Shown: piece after piece, positions 34,997 through 43,406 of the stretch
Layout of the letters: each line of letters starts with the position of its first letter
Numbering within the stretch: position 1 is the stretch's first letter
Source of the DNA: Tenacibaculum agarivorans
GTDB lineage: Bacteria; Bacteroidota; Bacteroidia; Flavobacteriales; Flavobacteriaceae
Length of the DNA: 64,000 nucleotides
NCBI RefSeq assembly: GCF_001936575.1
Contig: NZ_MSMP01000022.1
Span: 1-64,000, forward strand
Direction: 5' to 3'
Translations under genes and position numbers: made by a program
Notes under the pieces: generated by a model
Seen by the model: only the letters and a program-made list of their open reading frames with translations
Databases searched by the model: none
Told to the model about the DNA's origin: nothing

Positions 34997-36520
34997 TTAT
35001 CTTTCTAATCCAGTCAAAATATGTAAAACAGATCCTTCTTTTCTTCTTGCTAAATCAGGATTAGCTAATGGATCTGTGAATGAAGTACCATCTGCAGGCT
35101 CCCATCCGTGATTTTGAGTAATGATTAAGAATGTATTTTTACCGTTGTTTACCGTTTCAGTTACATCAATCATTCCAGTGATTTCCCAGTTTCTAGTGTT
35201 AGGTCCATATCCTAAAGCAGCAGCTCTATCTTGGTCACACTCTAAAACAGTTTTTAAGTCACCTGTATTTAAGTTATACTGATATAATTTAGCATATACT
35301 CCAGCTGTAGCTGTAGAAATTCCGTTAGGATCTTCTTGGATATAAGCATAGTTTTCAGTTACTAAGATATTATCTGGTGAGTGGAAACCTTGAGCTTTAC
35401 CACCAACTTTATCACCATCTAAAACACAAGTAATTTTTGCAGCTCCAGTAGGATCAGTATCATTTAAAGTTACTTTATAAATTCTTCCTGCAGCAGTTCC
35501 TTTACCTACTAAACCTGGCTTTTCGCGTCCAGTTACAGCAAAGTAAATCTCTCTTTGGTTAGCTCCAGAACCTCTTCTCCAGTCGATATCTTCTAAACGA
35601 GAGAATCCCATAGCTCCAGCGGTCATAGCTTCAGTGTTTAAAGCGTCAATTTCAGTTTCAGACATTTTAACAAACTCAGCGTTATACTCAGTTCCTTCAA
35701 CCATGTCCATTTCATAAGTAATACCAGCATCACTTACTTTTAATACATAAAGATCTCCACCTTCTAAATCTCCTTGATCACCTACATACATACCTAAATG
35801 ACCTTGAGGTACATTATCATCAGAATCATCATCTCCAATGAAAACTACAGTTTTACCAGCATAAGCATCTTTACCTATTGCTACAGCATTTTCAGTAGAC
35901 CATTGTCCCATTGCAGTTAACATTTTAGCAGTACCAGCTTCAGAAGCGTCTTTATAAGGATCAGTTACGAAAACTCCTTTAGAGGCTCCACCCCATTCTC
36001 CACCAGATAAGTATAATGGTCCGAAACCATGCTCTTCCATAGTGATCATAGAACCTGAACATTGTGCAGTTTCAGCAGTAGCTGCAGCATTTAAGATATA
36101 ATCTCCAGCAATTGGTCTTAAATCTTTATTTAATTTAATTCTTGCGATAGAATAATCAGCCTCAATGTTGTTGATTAAAGTAAATGTTCCATCTGCTTCA
36201 GCTAATAAACCAGCCCCATCAGCCATAGATCCGTATACGAAATCAGGCGTGTTAGGAATAACATCTTCAGAAGATAAAATTGGAGTAATTTTTAATCCTA
36301 AAAATTCGTTAGTTACTTTTAAAAAGTTTGGAGTTTTTGAAGATGCTAAGAATACTTCAGCATCAGATCCATCTTGACCATCAGTTCCATTTTGACCGTC
36401 ATTACCATCTTTACCATTGATACCATCTAAACCATCTGTACCATCTTCACAAGATACAAACGATGTAAAAGCTATAGACATAGCCAATAATATCGATAGG
36501 CTTAATTTTAAATTTTTCAT
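34997..36520 (-). CDS. PhoX-like (DUF839) lipoprotein with collagen-like N-terminus
   Basis: A 507-residue lipoprotein (lipobox SFVSC, Cys24). Residues 27-53 are nine perfect Gly-X-Y triplets (GTDGLDGINGKDG and so on), a collagen-like linker. The rest resembles the PhoX/DUF839 beta-propeller phosphatase family: GFSRLEDIDWRRGSG, REIYFAVTGREKPG, and GFHSPDNILVTENYAYIQED. PhoX enzymes are Ca/Fe-dependent alkaline phosphatases; here the usual Tat signal is replaced by a lipoprotein signal, and the full metal set could not be confirmed. The coding sequence is richer in G and C than its neighbours. It is followed after two bases by a di-heme peroxidase gene. Confidence 0.75.
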   Translation of the reverse strand: MKNLKLSLSILLAMSIAFTSFVSCEDGTDGLDGINGKDGNDGQNGTDGQDGSDAEVFLASSKTPNFLKVTNEFLGLKITPILSSEDVIPNTPDFVYGSMADGAGLLAEADGTFTLINNIEADYSIARIKLNKDLRPIAGDYILNAAATAETAQCSGSMITMEEHGFGPLYLSGGEWGGASKGVFVTDPYKDASEAGTAKMLTAMGQWSTENAVAIGKDAYAGKTVVFIGDDDSDDNVPQGHLGMYVGDQGDLEGGDLYVLKVSDAGITYEMDMVEGTEYNAEFVKMSETEIDALNTEAMTAGAMGFSRLEDIDWRRGSGANQREIYFAVTGREKPGLVGKGTAAGRIYKVTLNDTDPTGAAKITCVLDGDKVGGKAQGFHSPDNILVTENYAYIQEDPNGISTATAGVYAKLYQYNLNTGDLKTVLECDQDRAAALGYGPNTRNWEITGMIDVTETVNNGKNTFLIITQNHGWEPADGTSFTDPLANPDLARRKEGSVLHILTGLER

Positions 36521-36688
36521 GTGTCCTTATTTAGTTTTTGATTAATATATATTCGAGTACAAAACAAGGATTCATCTTTAAACTTTAGGTGTATTCTATT
36601 TTAATTTCTTTTTACTAAAAAGTTACCTATATGATGTAAATATTAATAATTAGAATTAATTTAAATAGATCTATTTTCTAAAAAAACA

Positions 36689-36725
36689 AAAAGCCAATAG
36701 TTATTTTTCACTAGTGACTTTTTTA
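36689..36725 (-). terminator. Terminator of dps
   Basis: AAAAGcCAaTAGT / ACTAgTGaCTTTT stem with a T run on the minus strand, 20 bases past the stop at 36744. Confidence 0.7.
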
Positions 36726-36743
36726 TCAAATATATAATTATTT

Positions 36744-37214
36744 TTAGTTTAACCAAGCTCTAAACATCCATAAGGTTTTCTCTTGTTCAGAGATAAAATC
36801 ACTCATCATAGAATTTGTTCCTTCGTCAGATATTTCATCTGATAGTTCTAAAATAGTACGTTCTATTTTTAATAGAACAGCTATTGAATCTATAATTAAT
36901 TGAACAGCTGTCTCATCATTATTTATATTTTTCCCAGCTAAAACCTCAGATTCATTAATATAATCTTCAAAAGTATGAATTGGTGTTCCTTGAAGGGTTA
37001 AAATTCGTTCTGCTATTAAATCTATTTTATCTTGTGCATCTAAGTATAATTCTTCAAATTTTACATGTAATTCAAAAAAGTTCTTCCCTTTTATATTCCA
37101 ATGTAAACCACGTAAACTTTGATAAAAAATTTGATAATTAGCTAGTAATCTATTTAATTCTTTTACTTCTTTTATTGTTTTTTCTTGATCTAAACCTAAT
37201 ATTGTAACGCTCAT
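36744..37214 (-). CDS. dps: Dps-family ferroxidase / DNA-protection protein
   Basis: A 156-residue ferritin-like four-helix protein that stores iron and uses hydrogen peroxide as oxidant, protecting DNA. Dps hallmarks are YQSLRGLHWNIKGKNFFELH (about 34-53, ferroxidase His in LHWNIKG), FEELYLDAQDKIDLIAERIL (about 54-73, Asp/Glu ligands), and the closing EKTLWMFRAWL. A short N-terminal tail without a DNA-binding Lys cluster suggests iron storage rather than strong DNA binding. It is divergent from oxyR across a 101-base region, the textbook arrangement for OxyR control. Confidence 0.93.
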   Translation of the reverse strand: MSVTILGLDQEKTIKEVKELNRLLANYQIFYQSLRGLHWNIKGKNFFELHVKFEELYLDAQDKIDLIAERILTLQGTPIHTFEDYINESEVLAGKNINNDETAVQLIIDSIAVLLKIERTILELSDEISDEGTNSMMSDFISEQEKTLWMFRAWLN

Positions 37215-37280
37215 AAATTTTGTTTTAAATTTTTACTCAAAATTACTTCAAAATAAACGTCTTCAACTATTAGTATAATT

Positions 37281-37301
37281 GATAGTTTTAATATATTTAT
37301 C
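37281..37301. promoter_or_regulatory. Possible OxyR operator in the dps/oxyR spacer
   Basis: GATA-N13-TATC inverted repeat between divergent dps and oxyR, 15 bases upstream of the oxyR ATG. LysR-type sites are imperfect T-N11-A dyads, so this is a candidate only; OxyR autoregulation is the expected pattern. Confidence 0.3.
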
Positions 37302-37315
37302 GAAAATTATTATCA

Positions 37316-38257
37316 ATGACGATAACACAATTAAAATATACTCTAGCTGTAGCTGAGCATAAAAATTTTACTATAGCCGCTGAATATTGTTTTGTGACGC
37401 AGCCTACATTAAGCATGCAAATTCAAAAATTAGAAGAAGAGTTGGATGCTAAAATATTTAATAGATCTAAAAAACCTATTGAATTAACTCCTGTTGGAAA
37501 AAAAATAGTAGAACAAGCTAAAGTAATCGTAGATGAAAGTAATAGAATTATTGATATAGTTCACCAACAAAAAGGTTACATCGGTGGTGAGTTTAAATTA
37601 GGTATTATACCTACTATTATGCCTACATTACTTCCTATGTTTTTAAAGAATTTCACAAAAACATATCCGAAAGTTCAACTTATTATTGAAGAATTAACTA
37701 CAGATGAAATTATAAGAAAGCTTACCGATGGTCATATTGATGCAGCTATTGCAGCAACACCTTTAAGTAATGAAGCTATTAAAGAACGTGTACTATATTA
37801 TGAACCCTTTGTTGGGCTAATACCTGAAGAGCATCGATTATTTGAAAAATCTAAGTTAGAAGTTCAAGACTTAGAACTAGAAGATATCCTATTACTTGAA
37901 GATGGACATTGTTTTAAAAACAGTGTGATTAATTTGTGTAAGATGAATAAGAAGGACGAGGATAAAAAATTCCATTTAGAAAGCGGTAGTTTTGATACTC
38001 TTATAAAATTATCTAAGGATGGCTTAGGCATGACGTTATTACCTTATTTAAATACATTAGATTTAGCAGAAGAAGATCAAAAACACTTAAGAGAGTTTCA
38101 CACACCACCTCCTGCAAGAGAAGTAAGTCTTATTTATCATAAGTCTCAATTAAAAATGCAATTGATTGAAGCATTAAAATCCAATATTGATGGAATCATT
38201 AGAGGTGCTATTGCTTTTAGTGATGTAGACATTATAAGTCCTATACGAAGTAATTAA
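37316..38257 (+). CDS. oxyR: Hydrogen peroxide sensor OxyR (LysR family)
   Basis: A 313-residue LysR-type regulator. The N-terminal winged helix (about 1-60) reads MTITQLKYTLAVAEHKNFTI and FVTQPTLSMQIQKLEEEL. In the sensing domain two cysteines occur as CFKNSVINLC at residues 199 and 208, the same numbers and spacing as the redox pair of E. coli OxyR (C199, C208), which form a disulfide on H2O2. A threonine-rich PTIMPTLLP loop marks the effector site. It is divergent from dps, its likely target. This is the most secure functional call among the regulators in the window. Confidence 0.95.
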   Translation: MTITQLKYTLAVAEHKNFTIAAEYCFVTQPTLSMQIQKLEEELDAKIFNRSKKPIELTPVGKKIVEQAKVIVDESNRIIDIVHQQKGYIGGEFKLGIIPTIMPTLLPMFLKNFTKTYPKVQLIIEELTTDEIIRKLTDGHIDAAIAATPLSNEAIKERVLYYEPFVGLIPEEHRLFEKSKLEVQDLELEDILLLEDGHCFKNSVINLCKMNKKDEDKKFHLESGSFDTLIKLSKDGLGMTLLPYLNTLDLAEEDQKHLREFHTPPPAREVSLIYHKSQLKMQLIEALKSNIDGIIRGAIAFSDVDIISPIRSN

Positions 38258-38258
38258 A

Positions 38259-38290
38259 TAAAAAAGAGAGCAAAAGCTCTCTTTTTTATT
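38259..38290. terminator. Bidirectional terminator between oxyR and ABC-F gene
   Basis: AAAAAGAGAGC / GCTCTCTTTTT with an AAAA loop, between convergent genes ending at 38257 and 38307. Confidence 0.85.
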
Positions 38291-38306
38291 TAATACATCT
38301 AATGAA

Positions 38307-39929
38307 TTAAGAATACATTTTCTCTCTTAATTCTTTTACTTTCGGATCATCTAAATAATCATCAAAAGTTGAATATTTGTCTATTACTCCTTTCGGTGTA
38401 ATTTCAATAATTCTATTCGCAACTGTTTGTGCAAACTCATGATCGTGAGTAGTAAACAAAACTGTTCCTTTGAAATTGATTAATGAGTTATTTAATGATT
38501 GAATTGACTCTAAATCTAAGTGATTCGTTGGTTCATCTAATTTTAAAATATTCGCTCTTGTCATCATCATTCTAGATAGCATACAACGTACCTTCTCTCC
38601 TCCTGATAAAACATTACTCTTTTTTAATGCTTCTTCTCCAGAGAAAATCATTTTTCCTAAGAAACCTCTTAAAAATACTTCTTCCCTCTCCTCTTCTGTT
38701 TTAGCATATTGGCGTAACCAATCTACTAGGTTCAATTCTCCATTTTGAAAGAATTCAGAATTATCCGATGGTAAATATGACTGTGTAGTAGTAACTCCCC
38801 AAGAAAATTTACCTGCATCTGCTTCTTCATTACCTGCTATAATTTGATAAAAAGCAGTTGTTGCTTTAGAGTTCTTAGAAATTAGAGCTACCTTATCTCC
38901 TTTATTTAAATTAATATCTATATTAGAAAATAACAATTCTCCTTCTGCATCTGTTTTAGAAAGTCCTTCTACATTTAAAATTTGATCCCCTGCTTCTCTA
39001 TCTCTATCAAAAATAATAGCTGGATATCTACGACTAGAAGGTTTAATTTCTTCAACATTTAACTTTTCAATCATCTTCTTACGAGATGTTGCTTGTTTCG
39101 ATTTAGCTACATTAGCAGAAAAACGACGAATAAATTCTTCTAGTTCTTTCTTTTTATCTTCTGCTTTTTTATTCTGTTGTGCTCTTTGTTTCGCAGCTAA
39201 TTGACTAGACTCATACCAGAACGTATAATTCCCTGAATAATTATTAATTTTTCCAAAATCAATATCCGAGATATGAGTACAAACTGCATCTAAAAAGTGA
39301 CGGTCGTGAGATACTACAATAACAGTATTATCATAATTTGCTAAAAAATTCTCTAACCAAGCTATTGTTTCAAAGTCAAGATCATTGGTAGGCTCATCCA
39401 TAATTAATACATCGGGACTTCCAAATAATGCTTGTGCTAATAGTACACGTACTTTTTGCTTACCATCTAAATCTTTAACTAAAGAATAATGTAAGTCTTC
39501 TTTAATACCTAGGTTAGATAACATTGCTGCAGCCTCAGAATCAGCATTCCATCCATTCATTTCTTCAAATTGAACCTGTAATTCTCCTATTTTTTCTGCA
39601 TTTTCATCAGTATAATCTGCGTACAAAGCATCTATTTCTTTCTTTATCTTATAAAGATCTTTATTTCCCATTACTACGGTTTCCAATACAGGAAACTCAT
39701 CGAATGCATAGTGATCCTGTGATAAAACAGACATTCTTTTACCGGGTTCCAAATGTACATTTCCAGAAGTAGGATCTATCTTACCTGATAATATTTTTAA
39801 GAATGTTGATTTTCCAGCACCATTGGCACCAATAATTCCATAACAATTTCCTTGTGTAAACTTTGTATTTACTTCGTCAAATAAAACTCTTTTCCCGAAT
39901 TGAACAGAAAGATTAGAAACTGATAACAT
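38307..39929 (-). CDS. ABC-F family ATPase with one degenerate composite site
   Basis: A 540-residue soluble protein with two ABC domains and no membrane segments, of the translation-linked ABC-F class (YbiT-like). Domain 1 has an intact Walker A (GANGAGKST, 34-42), Walker B with DEPTND (178-183), and H208, but its signature is LDGKQ (154-158) instead of LSGGQ. The linker (240-300) is Lys/Gln-rich. Domain 2 has an intact signature (LSGGE, 441-445), Walker B LDEPTNH and a late HDH, but its Walker A is replaced by SKNSKATT (351-358), which has lost both glycines and the lysine. The pairing of an intact Walker A with an intact signature implies one good ATP site and one dead site. It stands alone. 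Confidence 0.92.
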   Translation of the reverse strand: MLSVSNLSVQFGKRVLFDEVNTKFTQGNCYGIIGANGAGKSTFLKILSGKIDPTSGNVHLEPGKRMSVLSQDHYAFDEFPVLETVVMGNKDLYKIKKEIDALYADYTDENAEKIGELQVQFEEMNGWNADSEAAAMLSNLGIKEDLHYSLVKDLDGKQKVRVLLAQALFGSPDVLIMDEPTNDLDFETIAWLENFLANYDNTVIVVSHDRHFLDAVCTHISDIDFGKINNYSGNYTFWYESSQLAAKQRAQQNKKAEDKKKELEEFIRRFSANVAKSKQATSRKKMIEKLNVEEIKPSSRRYPAIIFDRDREAGDQILNVEGLSKTDAEGELLFSNIDINLNKGDKVALISKNSKATTAFYQIIAGNEEADAGKFSWGVTTTQSYLPSDNSEFFQNGELNLVDWLRQYAKTEEEREEVFLRGFLGKMIFSGEEALKKSNVLSGGEKVRCMLSRMMMTRANILKLDEPTNHLDLESIQSLNNSLINFKGTVLFTTHDHEFAQTVANRIIEITPKGVIDKYSTFDDYLDDPKVKELREKMYS

Positions 39930-40071
39930 TTTTAGCTTTTTAAATTTCGATGCAAAAGTATGAAATCTAAAGGCTTTTCAGGCATTTCAACAAAATTATT
40001 TACGACGTTAAAAATCCCTTAATTTCACTAATATTAACATTGAATTAACATCATGATTTGGTTCATATTTC

Positions 40072-40079
40072 TATTTTTG
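40072..40079 (+). promoter_or_regulatory. Possible -7 promoter element for the 40112 gene
   Basis: TATTTTTG matches TAnnTTTG, 32 bases before the ATG. TTTG lies at 40057, closer than the usual spacing. Confidence 0.4.
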
Positions 40080-40111
40080 ATGGCTGTATAGATACATCTT
40101 TTTAACAAAAT

Positions 40112-41464
40112 ATGATTAAATATATTTTTGCTTTAATTCCATTTTTCTTAATAAGTTGTACTGCCTCTAAAGATGAGAGTTTCACTTATTTTGGTGGGAA
40201 AATTATCAATCCTAAAGATGATCATGTCATTGTTTTTGATGATAATGAAAAGGTTATCGATTCAATAGAATTAAGTAAAGACAACACTTTTTTAGGAAAA
40301 TTAGAAAACATTAAGTCTGGCTTATATTATTTTAAGCACGGTTCAGAGTTGCAGTACGTTTATTTGGAACCTAAAGACAGCTTGTTGCTCCGTCTAAATA
40401 CTTGGGATTTTGATGAATCACTAGTGTTTAGTGGTACCAATGCTACTAGGAATAACCTATTAATCGAAACTTTTCTGTCTAATGAAGAGCAACATAGGAA
40501 TTTTTATAAATACTACAAACTTCCAGCAAAAGAGTTTAAAAGTAAAATCGATTCTTTAAGTACTATCAAAGAAGCATTTTTAGAAAACTACAAACTAAGA
40601 AGTAATGAAACTTCTGAAAACTTTCTATCAATTTTAAAAACTGCTTTACATTATCCCTTATATACAAAACTAGAGAGTTTTATTATAGACAATAGTTTAA
40701 AAGCACAACCAGAGGTTTTAGACAAGTCTTTTATCAGCCATAGAAATGTAGCTACACTGAATAATGAAAATTTAATGTTTTATTCGCCTTACAGAGATTA
40801 TGTATATAATAATCTATATAGCGATATATACAAGCAAAACATTCATGATGAAAGTGATGATTTTACTATCGCATTACTAAATGCAATTAATACAAAAATC
40901 TCATCGCAAAAGTTTAAAAACAATCTTTTAAAGAAGATTACAATACGTCATTTTTACAATAAATCTAGTTGTATTATCAATAAAAAAGCTTTTGAAACCT
41001 TTTCTTCTTTTTCAACAAATGAAGATGATAAGAAAGAGATAGCTTTACTTTTAAAAGATGCTAAAAAGATTAAAAAAAATACTTCTATCCCAGATTTCAA
41101 GTTGAATTCTCCTGACGGTTCTAAAGTTTCAATACATCGGGTTCTAAAAAAAAGAAGTACAGCTATTTATTTTAGAAATAAGAGATTTTCTTCAGATAGT
41201 TGGGTAGCTTCTAGAATGAACTATCTAATTCATAACAATCCTGAAATTCAGTTTTTGGTCGTAAATATTAACGATAACAAAGATGAATACATTAAGGATT
41301 TAGGAATTAAACATCAGTTTTATTTAAACGGAGATAGTGAAGCACATGAATTCTTAACCAGTAAATTTCCAAGAATGATTCTAGTCAATGATTCTGGGAG
41401 AGTTATTAACGGATTTTGTAATTTAAACTCCAAAAAAATTGAAAATCAGATCGCTGATTTATAA
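40112..41464 (+). CDS. Thioredoxin-fold lipoprotein lacking the Cys-x-x-Cys site
   Basis: A 450-residue lipoprotein (lipobox FLISC, Cys16). The N-terminal part (about 20-110) resembles DUF4369 (FTYFGGKIINPKDDHVIVFDD, YYFKHGSELQYVYLEPKDSLLLRL), the middle is helical, and the last 130 residues are TlpA/AhpC-like (IPDFKLNSPDGSKVSIHRVLKKR, then STAIYFRNKRFSSDSWVASRM, then FLVVNINDNKDEY and KFPRMILVNDSGRVI). In typical TlpA-like proteins a W-C-x-x-C follows the first strand; here it reads YFRNKRFSSDSW without any Cys. It therefore cannot act as a thiol-disulfide oxidoreductase of the usual type. Role unknown. Confidence 0.75.
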   Translation: MIKYIFALIPFFLISCTASKDESFTYFGGKIINPKDDHVIVFDDNEKVIDSIELSKDNTFLGKLENIKSGLYYFKHGSELQYVYLEPKDSLLLRLNTWDFDESLVFSGTNATRNNLLIETFLSNEEQHRNFYKYYKLPAKEFKSKIDSLSTIKEAFLENYKLRSNETSENFLSILKTALHYPLYTKLESFIIDNSLKAQPEVLDKSFISHRNVATLNNENLMFYSPYRDYVYNNLYSDIYKQNIHDESDDFTIALLNAINTKISSQKFKNNLLKKITIRHFYNKSSCIINKKAFETFSSFSTNEDDKKEIALLLKDAKKIKKNTSIPDFKLNSPDGSKVSIHRVLKKRSTAIYFRNKRFSSDSWVASRMNYLIHNNPEIQFLVVNINDNKDEYIKDLGIKHQFYLNGDSEAHEFLTSKFPRMILVNDSGRVINGFCNLNSKKIENQIADL

Positions 41465-41501
41465 TTTAACCATTTAAATTTCCTATTCTCAAAGAAATAA
41501 C

Positions 41502-41509
41502 TACTTTTG
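41502..41509 (+). promoter_or_regulatory. Possible -7 promoter element for the DEAD-box helicase gene
   Basis: TACTTTTG, a good TAnnTTTG box, about 73 bases ahead of the ATG at 41582. It would give a leader of about 65 bases that includes the hairpin next to the start. Confidence 0.45.
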
Positions 41510-41556
41510 CAGCGTCCAAAAAGTAAATAATATTAAAGAGTTCATAGATAGGGCAT

Positions 41557-41580
41557 CTGTGAATTCACTTAATTTCACAG
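41557..41580 (+). promoter_or_regulatory. Hairpin abutting the helicase start codon
   Basis: CTGTGAA and TTCACAG flank a 10-base A/T-rich loop and end one base before the ATG at 41582. In the transcript this structure would lie where ribosomes bind. DEAD-box helicases of the CsdA/RhlE type are often regulated by their leader, so a role in autoregulation is an attractive inference. Confidence 0.45.
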
Positions 41581-41581
41581 T

Positions 41582-43336
41582 ATGTCTAAAACATTCTCAG
41601 ATTTAGGTTTAAAGCAGCCTATAAATGATGCTTTAATAGATTTAGGTTATGAAAACCCAACTTTAATACAAGAAAAAGCAATTCCTCAAATCCTTTCTTC
41701 CGACGAAGATTTAAAAGCTTTTGCACAGACAGGTACAGGTAAAACAGCAGCTTTTAGTTTACCAATAGTTGAGTTAGCAAATGAAAATGATAAAAACACT
41801 CAGGCTATAATTTTATCACCTACGCGCGAATTAGCTGTACAAATAGGAAAAAACATTGAAGATTTTTCTAAGTACATCCCAAATTTAAAGGTTACAACCG
41901 TTTATGGTGGTGCCAATATTGAGCAACAAATACGACAATTAAAAAAGGGAGTTCAAATAGTTGTTGGTACACCGGGTAGAACTGTTGATCTAATAAGACG
42001 AAAAGCTTTAAAATTAAGCAATACCAAATGGTTGGTATTAGATGAAGCTGATGAAATGTTGAATATGGGATTCAAAGACGAACTTGATCAAGTTCTTGAA
42101 GCGACTCCAGATACGAAGCAAACTTTATTATTCTCTGCAACTTTTCCTAGAGAAGTAGAAGCTATTGCAAAAAATTACATGCATAATCCTGTTGAAATTA
42201 CTTCAGGACAAAAAAATCAAGGTTCAGATAATGTAACTCACGAATTTTATCAAGTTACTGAAAAAACAAGATATGCAGCACTGAAAAGAATAGCTGATGT
42301 TAACCCAAATATTTATGCTATTGTTTTTTGTAGAACCAGAAGAGAAACTCAAGAAATTGCAGATAAGTTAATTCAAGACGGATATAATGCTGATTCATTA
42401 CATGGTGATTTGTCACAAGCTCAACGTGATGCTGTTATGGATAAATTCCGTAAAAAGAATATACAAATGTTAGTAGCTACTGATGTTGCTGCTAGAGGAT
42501 TAGATGTTAACAATCTTACCCACGTAATTAATCATAAACTACCAGACCAAATCGAAAATTACAACCATAGAAGTGGTAGAACTGGTAGAGCTGGTAACAA
42601 AGGAGTTTCTATAGCTTTAGTAAATAGAAAAGAAAAAGGAAAATTACATCCTATAGAACGTACTTTAAAGAAGAAGTTTATCAAAACTGCTATTCCTACA
42701 GGAAAGGAGATTTGTGAAATACAACTTTTTCACTTGATTGATAAAATTCATAAATCAGAAGTGAATACTTCAGAAATTGATAGCTTTTTACCAAGTATAT
42801 ATGAGAAATTAAATGATTTTTCTAGAGAAGAGCTAATTCAAAAATTTGTATCACTAGAGTTTAATTCATTTTTATCATATTACGAAAATGCACCTGATTT
42901 AAATAATATCTCTTCTAGAGATAGAGAGGGTGGTTCGTCAGGTAGATCTTCTCGTGAAAATATGACCAGATTCTTTATTAATTTAGGTAGGAAAGATAAA
43001 TTAAACCCTCCAAAATTAATGGGCTTAATCAATGAACAAGGAATTAATAAAAATGTAGAAATAGGAGCTATTGATATTTTAGATACCTTTTCATTCTTTG
43101 AAATTGACCGTGAGTTCGAATCATTTACTTTAGAAGCTTTTGAATCCAATTCTCCAGAATTTAATGGTAGAAGAGTGAATATAGAAATTACCAAAGAACG
43201 TAAAGATAGAAAACGCTCTAGAAGAAGAGGAGGACATTCTTCAAATAAAGGAGGATTTGGTAGAGTTAGAAATCAAAATAACTCATCTTCCGATAGAAGA
43301 AGAAATAATAATAGAGGTAGAAAACCTAGAAGATAA
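41582..43336 (+). CDS. DEAD-box ATP-dependent RNA helicase
   Basis: A 584-residue helicase of the CsdA/DeaD type. Core motifs in order: Q motif (FSDLGLKQPINDALIDLGY ... PTLIQEKAI), AQTGTGKT (motif I), PTRELAVQ (Ia), TPGR (Ib), LDEADEML (II), SATF (III), ARGLDVNN (V) and HRSGRTGRAG (VI). A DbpA-type RNA-binding domain (about 480-550, RFFINLGRKDKLNPPKLMGLI) follows, and the end is an Arg/Gly/Ser/Asn-rich tail (about 550-584) that would bind RNA non-specifically. It resolves RNA structure in ribosome assembly, particularly in cold growth. It is a single-gene unit with its own terminator. Confidence 0.95.
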   Translation: MSKTFSDLGLKQPINDALIDLGYENPTLIQEKAIPQILSSDEDLKAFAQTGTGKTAAFSLPIVELANENDKNTQAIILSPTRELAVQIGKNIEDFSKYIPNLKVTTVYGGANIEQQIRQLKKGVQIVVGTPGRTVDLIRRKALKLSNTKWLVLDEADEMLNMGFKDELDQVLEATPDTKQTLLFSATFPREVEAIAKNYMHNPVEITSGQKNQGSDNVTHEFYQVTEKTRYAALKRIADVNPNIYAIVFCRTRRETQEIADKLIQDGYNADSLHGDLSQAQRDAVMDKFRKKNIQMLVATDVAARGLDVNNLTHVINHKLPDQIENYNHRSGRTGRAGNKGVSIALVNRKEKGKLHPIERTLKKKFIKTAIPTGKEICEIQLFHLIDKIHKSEVNTSEIDSFLPSIYEKLNDFSREELIQKFVSLEFNSFLSYYENAPDLNNISSRDREGGSSGRSSRENMTRFFINLGRKDKLNPPKLMGLINEQGINKNVEIGAIDILDTFSFFEIDREFESFTLEAFESNSPEFNGRRVNIEITKERKDRKRSRRRGGHSSNKGGFGRVRNQNNSSSDRRRNNNRGRKPRR

Positions 43337-43339
43337 ATA

Positions 43340-43373
43340 AAAAAAGAGTCGTTTTAAAACGACTCTTTTTTTA
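43340..43373. terminator. Bidirectional terminator after helicase gene
   Basis: GAGTCGTTTTAAAACGACTC palindrome (43346-43365) flanked by an A run and a T run, between convergent genes. Confidence 0.88.
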
Positions 43374-43406
43374 TTCTAAGTAAAATTTTATTTGAAATAC
43401 TTATTT

